A stretch of 18,878 nucleotides of DNA from Bacteroidia bacterium (GTDB lineage Bacteria; Bacteroidota; Bacteroidia; Flavobacteriales; Flavobacteriaceae): positions 1-18,878 of the forward strand of contig JAHHLF010000055.1 in NCBI GenBank assembly GCA_018679315.1. The letters are read 5' to 3'. Below are positions 15,415 through 18,878 of the stretch, in pieces. A program made the translations under genes and the position numbers. Position 1 is the stretch's first letter. Each line of letters opens with the position of its first letter. Under the pieces are notes generated by a model that was not told where the DNA came from, made no database searches, and saw only the letters and a list, made by a program, of their open reading frames with translations.

Positions 15415-15594
15415 AATAAATAATTTAAAGATTAGATGTAAGAAACAAGAGTCTGGTCTTGCCTCGGTCATCCTATCTGGAGAGGGGCGATAGGTTCAGT
15501 TTCAAGGGAAACCTTTTTGTGGTAGGTGGATGGTTATCTTATATTATATGGAGGAAGTATTATTAAAAAAACTAGTCTAGGAAAATTGTAACAT
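15415..15594. other. Upstream region of the lipoprotein gene, no gene seen
   Basis: About 180 nt between the methyltransferase terminator and the lipoprotein start. No credible reading frame and no full TAnnTTTG/TTG pair on the minus strand. It holds one copy of TTCCTCCA (minus strand, 15549-15556), the same octamer that is arrayed upstream of the methyltransferase, and a short inverted repeat CAAGA/TCTTG with a 6-nt spacer near 15446-15461. Confidence 0.5.
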
Positions 15595-15635
15595 TCTTAA
15601 AAGAAAAGGAAGGCGATTGAGGGTGATCACCTTCC
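15595..15635 (-). terminator. Rho-independent terminator after the methyltransferase gene
   Basis: In the minus-strand RNA, GGAAGGUGAU (15626-15635) pairs with AUCGCCUUCC (15608-15617) over 10 bp with one U-G wobble and an 8-nt loop, followed by a TTTTCTTTT run. It lies 9 nt after the methyltransferase stop and separates that gene from the lipoprotein gene. Confidence 0.88.
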
Positions 15636-15644
15636 TGAATGATC

Positions 15645-16724
15645 TTATGGTCGTGCCTCTAAGATCAGATTAAAGGGGGTTTCGGTTGCACGGCGGAATC
15701 GCTTGAACCCGCCCTGAATAGCCACATCACGCAGTCTTTTTTCTCCAGCCTGGGCGCCCAGGGCCAGGCCTACATACTGACTTAATGAGCTTGGCACACA
15801 AAGTAAAGTAGAGAAGGAATAGAATGCCCTGCCAACTGGATTCAAGTTCTCGGCCAGGGTGTCATTGGCAAAAGGTTCTACCATCAAACAGGTTCCATCT
15901 GGTTTCAAAGCCTGTACCACATGCTTGCATGCCCCTACGGGATCGCCCATATCATGGAGGCAGTCAAAGAAGGCAACAAGGTCATACTCTTCACCCGGAA
16001 AGTCCTGGGCAGCTCCCACTTCAAAAGAAATGTTTTTCAGGCCTGATTTTTTAGCTTCTGCTGCAGCATGATCCACAGATCCTTTGTGAAAGTCATAGCC
16101 TATAAATGTAGAATTTGGAAAGGCTTCTGCCATGATCATCGTAGAAGCTCCATGTCCGCATCCGACATCAGCTACTTTGGCGCCCCGTTTCAGTTTTTCA
16201 ACCACGCCATCGAGGGATGGTAGCCAATTTTGTACAAGATTCGTACTGTAGGAGGGTCGGAAGAATTTTTCTGTGCCGCAGAAAAGACAGCTATGGTGAT
16301 CGCCCCATGCAACTCCTTCTCCGGATTTGAATGCTTTCTCCATTATTTCTTCATCGTGGTACATGGACGAAATGGCATAGTACGCTCCCGTCATCAATAC
16401 AGGACTATTAGGGTTGCTGAAGACCATAGACTGTTCCGGCGACAAACTGTACAGCTCGGTTTCCGGTTCGTAAGTGATGTAGCCCGATGCCGCCATTGCA
16501 GCTAACCATTCGCGCATATACCGTTCTCCGGTGCCTGTGGCATCTGCCAGGGCTTTGGACCCGGCTGGACCGTAGTCGTCAAGGGCTTTGTAAAGTCCGA
16601 GTCGGTCACCAATTAATATTAATGGACCCACAGCTGCTGCGCCCATTTCTGTGACCATTTTTACCAAAAATTCGTGAAGTTTTTCCTCATTGACCTGAGG
16701 AGCTTTTTGTTCATTCACTTCCAT
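15645..16724 (-). CDS. SAM-dependent methyltransferase with N-terminal winged helix (Rv2258c-like)
   Basis: A 359-residue protein with two parts. Residues about 20-100 resemble the winged-helix domain of the O-methyltransferase and Rv2258c type (GLYKALDDYGPAGSKALADA, then ERYMREWLAAMAASGYI). Residues about 180-300 form a class I Rossmann methyltransferase: motif I VADVGCGHGAST (184-195), the acidic D211 in IGYDFHKGS, DLVAFFDCLHDMGDP (248-262) and LKPDGTCLMVEP (273-284). The stretch GDHHSCLFCGTEKFFRPSY (141-159) carries a CxxC (C146, C149) just before the catalytic domain. Relatives are widespread, but their substrates are mostly unknown, so no reaction beyond SAM-dependent methylation is claimed. 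The ATG is at 16722-16724. It is a single-gene unit closed by its own terminator. The upstream 182 nt holds a repeat array that may be regulatory. Confidence 0.9.
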   Translation of the reverse strand: MEVNEQKAPQVNEEKLHEFLVKMVTEMGAAAVGPLILIGDRLGLYKALDDYGPAGSKALADATGTGERYMREWLAAMAASGYITYEPETELYSLSPEQSMVFSNPNSPVLMTGAYYAISSMYHDEEIMEKAFKSGEGVAWGDHHSCLFCGTEKFFRPSYSTNLVQNWLPSLDGVVEKLKRGAKVADVGCGHGASTMIMAEAFPNSTFIGYDFHKGSVDHAAAEAKKSGLKNISFEVGAAQDFPGEEYDLVAFFDCLHDMGDPVGACKHVVQALKPDGTCLMVEPFANDTLAENLNPVGRAFYSFSTLLCVPSSLSQYVGLALGAQAGEKRLRDVAIQGGFKRFRRATETPFNLILEARP

Positions 16725-16776
16725 GATTTGCTATTTAATAAGATTATACAATTCAAAACAAATCATCTATCTGTAG

Positions 16777-16832
16777 CCTGTACAGGAGGAACTGTCAAAT
16801 GGAGGAACAATTAGTTGGAGGAATGGAGGAAT
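16777..16832. repeat. 8-bp-phased GGAGGAA (TTCCTCC) array with adjacent palindrome
   Basis: GGAGGAA occurs on the plus strand at 16785-16791, 16801-16807, 16817-16823 and 16825-16831. The start-to-start spacings are 16, 16 and 8 bp, all multiples of 8. The last three copies are preceded by T. The first copy overlaps the perfect 10-bp palindrome CCTGTACAGG (16777-16786). The whole lies 53-108 nt upstream of the methyltransferase ATG. Its position and regular phasing suggest a multi-site operator; replication slippage of a purine-rich tract is the simpler alternative. Confidence 0.55.
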
Positions 16833-16890
16833 GTAATGCTTAGAAAGATGGATGAGGGAAATTCTCTATCAAGGTACGAAATTACAGTGT

Positions 16891-16912
16891 GCCCAAAAGT
16901 TAAATTTTAGGC
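16891..16912 (-). terminator. Weak hairpin at the end of the zinc-ribbon gene
   Basis: In the minus-strand RNA, GCCUAAAA pairs with UUUUGGGC (8 bp with one U-G wobble, 6-nt loop), beginning in the last sense codon of the zinc-ribbon gene. No T-run follows, so it is not a standard terminator. It is the only structure in the gap that could end the ruvB transcript. Confidence 0.3.
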
Positions 16913-17125
16913 TTTAGGCGGTAAAAACCACTCAATATGCCCGCAATTCGTACAGATATAACAATTGGCATTTCTGTTGGCCCAGTCCACATCTAATAAA
17001 CTGAACAAACGCGTATTCAATAAGGTGCGCCTTTGGTAAAATTCGTCATGCTGACAATGTCCGCAACGAAGTGGAATTCCTTTTACTTCTATTTTGATGC
17101 GCTCTTGTCTTTTAGATCGTCCCAT
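16907..17125 (-). CDS. Small zinc-ribbon protein (DUF2082-like)
   Basis: A 72-residue basic protein with a two-knuckle zinc ribbon: LRCGHC (C21, C24) and CYICTNCGHIEWF (C55, C58, C61). The first Cys pair followed by a TLLNTRLFSLLDVDWANR stretch and a CxxCGxxE ending resembles the zinc_ribbon_13 / DUF2082 group of predicted nucleic-acid-binding proteins. Their role is not known to me. C58 and C61 are the natural partners of C21 and C24, while C55 is extra. The ATG at 17123-17125 lies 11 nt after the ruvB stop, so it is very probably co-transcribed with ruvB. That makes a link to DNA handling tempting, but operon position is the only support. Confidence 0.8.
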   Translation of the reverse strand: MGRSKRQERIKIEVKGIPLRCGHCQHDEFYQRRTLLNTRLFSLLDVDWANRNANCYICTNCGHIEWFLPPKA

Positions 17126-17136
17126 ATGATAGTTTA

Positions 17137-18159
17137 TTAGAACAATCCGGGTTGGTCGCTACCTTTTACTCTACCTAAATGTTTGTAGGCTCTTTCCGTG
17201 GCTTCACGGCCACGGGGAGTGCGCATAAGGAATCCCTGTTGGATAAGGAAGGGTTCGTATACTTCTTCAAGGGTTTCGGCATTTTCAGATACAGCTGTTG
17301 ACAGGGTATTTATACCCACGGGGCCTCCTTTAAATTTGTCGATCAGGGTTGTCAGGATCTTATTGTCCATTTCATCCAGACCATGTGTATCTACGTGCAA
17401 TGCTGTAAGGCCGTACCTTGATATTTCCAGATCTATATTGCCGTCCCCTTTTATTTGCGCAAAATCCCGTACTCTTCTCAGCAGTGCATTAGAAATCCTT
17501 GGAGTGCCCCTGCTGCGGCCGGCAATTTCAATCGCGGCATCCTGCGTTATGTGAATTTTTAAAATGTCTGCACTGCGTTCCACGATAGTCGATAATAATT
17601 CGGTGTCGTAGTATTCAAGTCTGCTCGCTATGCCAAAACGGGCTCGCATCGGTGCGGTGAGCAGTCCTGAGCGCGTAGTGGCCCCAATTAGGGTAAAGGG
17701 TTGCAAATTGATCTGTACAGAGCGTGCATTAGGCCCTGTCTCCAGCATTATGTCGATCTTGTAATCTTCCATGGCCGAGTAGAGATATTCTTCAACGACC
17801 GGACTCAGTCTGTGGATCTCATCGATAAACAAGACATCCCGCTCTTCCAGGTTGGTCAGCAAGCCTGCAAGATCACCAGGTTTATCAAGCACCGGACCTG
17901 AAGTAACTTTAATACCTACACCCAATTCATGAGCCAGGATATGTGCCAGCGTTGTTTTTCCCAATCCGGGTGGACCGTGGAACAACGTATGATCTAAGGC
18001 TTCGTTCCTCAAATTGGCAGCCTGAACAAACACTTTCAGGTTATCCAGCACCTGGACTTGTCCGGTAAAATCTTCGAAAGAAATAGGTCGCAGAGCCCTT
18101 TCGATTTCCAGCTCTTCCTGAGAAAAGTTGTCAGATGTAGGATCCAGGTGTTCATTCAT
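17137..18159 (-). CDS. ruvB: Holliday junction branch migration helicase RuvB
   Basis: A 340-residue AAA+ ATPase that works with RuvA to drive branch migration of Holliday junctions. Seen directly are Walker A GPPGLGKT (62-69), Walker B VLFIDEIH (109-116), sensor 1 GATTR (159-163), MRARFG (171-176) carrying the expected arginine finger, and sensor 2 GTPRI (218-222). The C-terminal winged-helix domain includes GGPVGINTLSTAVSE and YEPFLIQQGFLMRTPRGR. Length and all key residues are normal. The ATG is at 18157-18159, and the predicted -7 element ends only 5 nt before it. The zinc-ribbon gene follows after 11 nt, and pckA is divergent upstream. ruvA lies about 5 kb further on in a different unit. 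Confidence 0.98.
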   Translation of the reverse strand: MNEHLDPTSDNFSQEELEIERALRPISFEDFTGQVQVLDNLKVFVQAANLRNEALDHTLFHGPPGLGKTTLAHILAHELGVGIKVTSGPVLDKPGDLAGLLTNLEERDVLFIDEIHRLSPVVEEYLYSAMEDYKIDIMLETGPNARSVQINLQPFTLIGATTRSGLLTAPMRARFGIASRLEYYDTELLSTIVERSADILKIHITQDAAIEIAGRSRGTPRISNALLRRVRDFAQIKGDGNIDLEISRYGLTALHVDTHGLDEMDNKILTTLIDKFKGGPVGINTLSTAVSENAETLEEVYEPFLIQQGFLMRTPRGREATERAYKHLGRVKGSDQPGLF

Positions 18160-18164
18160 GATAT

Positions 18165-18172
18165 CAAAGATA
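18165..18172 (-). promoter_or_regulatory. -7 element of the ruvB promoter
   Basis: The minus strand reads TATCTTTG, a full match to TAnnTTTG, with only 5 nt between its last base and the ruvB ATG. Transcription from it would begin at or within a base or two of the start codon, giving a leaderless message. No clear TTG is seen at the usual -33 distance, which lowers confidence. Confidence 0.5.
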
Positions 18173-18281
18173 CTAAATACAATATCCTTATCATCCAGAA
18201 AGCAGATCTGGAGACCACACTGAAATCCTGTAATTACTTTATGATTTTTATCAGCTTAATTAATGGAAATTATGTGCTATT

Positions 18282-18314
18282 TTGTACAGAATCTACAAGG
18301 GTATAATATCTTTG
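18282..18314 (+). promoter_or_regulatory. Promoter of pckA
   Basis: TTG (18282-18284, within TTTG), 22 nt, then TATCTTTG (18307-18314), a full match to the Bacteroidota pattern. It predicts a start near 18319-18321 and a leader of about 26-28 nt before the pckA ATG. Confidence 0.7.
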
Positions 18315-18317
18315 TAG
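18293..18317. repeat. Dyad over the pckA -7 element
   Basis: Inverted repeat CTACAA (18293-18298) and TTGTAG (18312-18317) with a 13-nt spacer. It encloses the -7 element, and its right arm overlaps the TTTG. This is a plausible operator position for repression of pckA; no protein can be named. Confidence 0.4.
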
Positions 18318-18346
18318 GGTGTTTAATTTGGACAAAAAATAATAAC

Positions 18347-18878
18347 ATGGCAACATCTTTCAACCTAAATCGATACGGCATAGAAACCGAAACCATTTAC
18401 CGAAACAGCAGCGTTCCGGTTTTATATGAGTTGGCGTTAGAACTAGAGAAGGGAACAGCGATCTCTGATGTGGGAGCATTAATGACATACTCCGGTGAAA
18501 AAACAGGACGTAGTCCGAAGGACAAGCGAATTGTCCGTCATCCGGATTCCGAGAACAATATTGACTGGGGCGATATAAATATGGGTCTTGACGAGCACAC
18601 TTTCATGGTAAACCACGAAAGGGCTATTGACTACCTGAATACCTGTGATCAATTATTCGTTGTTGATGGTTTTGCAGGATGGGACCCCAAATACCGATTA
18701 AAGACACGTATCATTTGTACACGTGCTTATCATGCCTTGTTCATGCAGAATATGCTGATCATGCCAACGGAAGAAGAATTGGAAAACTATGGAGATCCTG
18801 ATTATGTGGTATTCAACGCAGGTAGATTCCCTGCCAATAGATATACCTCTGAAATGACTTCCAAGACCAGTGTAGATC
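18347..18878 (+). CDS. pckA: Phosphoenolpyruvate carboxykinase (ATP), N-terminal part
   Basis: The first 177 codons of an ATP-type PEP carboxykinase, which converts oxaloacetate and ATP to PEP, CO2 and ADP at the entry to gluconeogenesis. The frame runs off the right edge. The ATG at 18347-18349 gives MATSFNLNRYGIE. The family region TYSGEKTGRSPKDKR is visible, including the oxaloacetate-binding arginine in TGRSPKDK. Further on are VDGFAGWDPKYRLKTR and RAYHALFMQNMLI, both typical of this enzyme. The kinase-type P-loop and metal site lie beyond the window. It is the only plus-strand gene, divergent from ruvB with 187 nt between the two starts. Its promoter and a dyad over the -7 element suggest regulated, probably carbon-source-dependent, expression. 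Confidence 0.96.
   Translation, partial: MATSFNLNRYGIETETIYRNSSVPVLYELALELEKGTAISDVGALMTYSGEKTGRSPKDKRIVRHPDSENNIDWGDINMGLDEHTFMVNHERAIDYLNTCDQLFVVDGFAGWDPKYRLKTRIICTRAYHALFMQNMLIMPTEEELENYGDPDYVVFNAGRFPANRYTSEMTSKTSVD

Noticed and set aside
15415..15471. In-frame upstream ATG extending the lipoprotein by 19 residues
   Set aside because: It would place a polar segment before a good lipoprotein signal peptide; the inner ATG gives a normal signal.
16733..16800. TTGACA and TATAATCT in the methyltransferase upstream region, resembling sigma-70 boxes
   Set aside because: They are not spaced as a pair, and the Bacteroidota sigma factor uses a different consensus; no full TAnnTTTG was found there.
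1..18878. Search for CRISPR arrays, tRNA or rRNA genes, insertion sequences, phage or defence genes
   Set aside because: None were recognised; coding density is high and every gap is under 300 nt.

Overview
The window looks like a chromosomal piece of a marine-type Flavobacteriaceae genome (phylum Bacteroidota). Three things support this: a full-length SprA gene (gliding motility and type IX secretion), a TonB with the acidic and poly-proline spacer typical of the group, and Bacteroidota-style promoters (TTG, about 20 nt, then TAnnTTTG). Base composition looks even, in the low to mid 40s % GC by eye. Every gene is on the minus strand except pckA at the right edge. I saw no tRNA, rRNA, CRISPR array, insertion sequence or phage gene.

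Reading in the direction of transcription (right to left), ruvB is followed by a small zinc-ribbon gene. Then come two stand-alone genes, an Rv2258c-like SAM methyltransferase and an uncharacterised secreted lipoprotein, each closed by its own terminator. queG (queuosine synthesis) and an SLC45/maltose-type MFS sugar transporter follow. ruvA then leads directly into the 7.1 kb sprA gene with only 5 nt between them. Next are gcvH (own promoter), a VanZ-like membrane protein overlapping it by 8 nt, and tonB, which ends at a clear terminator. A further promoter drives cyoE, two tandem cytochrome oxidase subunit III genes and the first 13 codons of subunit IV, cut by the left edge. pckA (ATP-type PEP carboxykinase) is divergent from ruvB and is cut by the right edge.

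Functionally the window combines respiration (heme O synthesis plus caa3-type oxidase subunits), envelope energy transduction and secretion (TonB, SprA), Holliday-junction repair (RuvA and RuvB at separate loci), one-carbon metabolism (GcvH), tRNA modification (QueG), sugar uptake and gluconeogenesis (PckA). Most of it is ordinary conserved core. The less explained parts are the methyltransferase and lipoprotein pair, an 8-bp-phased TTCCTCC repeat array upstream of the methyltransferase, promoter-overlapping dyads at pckA and gcvH, and a ruvB promoter placed so that its mRNA would be leaderless. I found no convincing undescribed multi-gene system.
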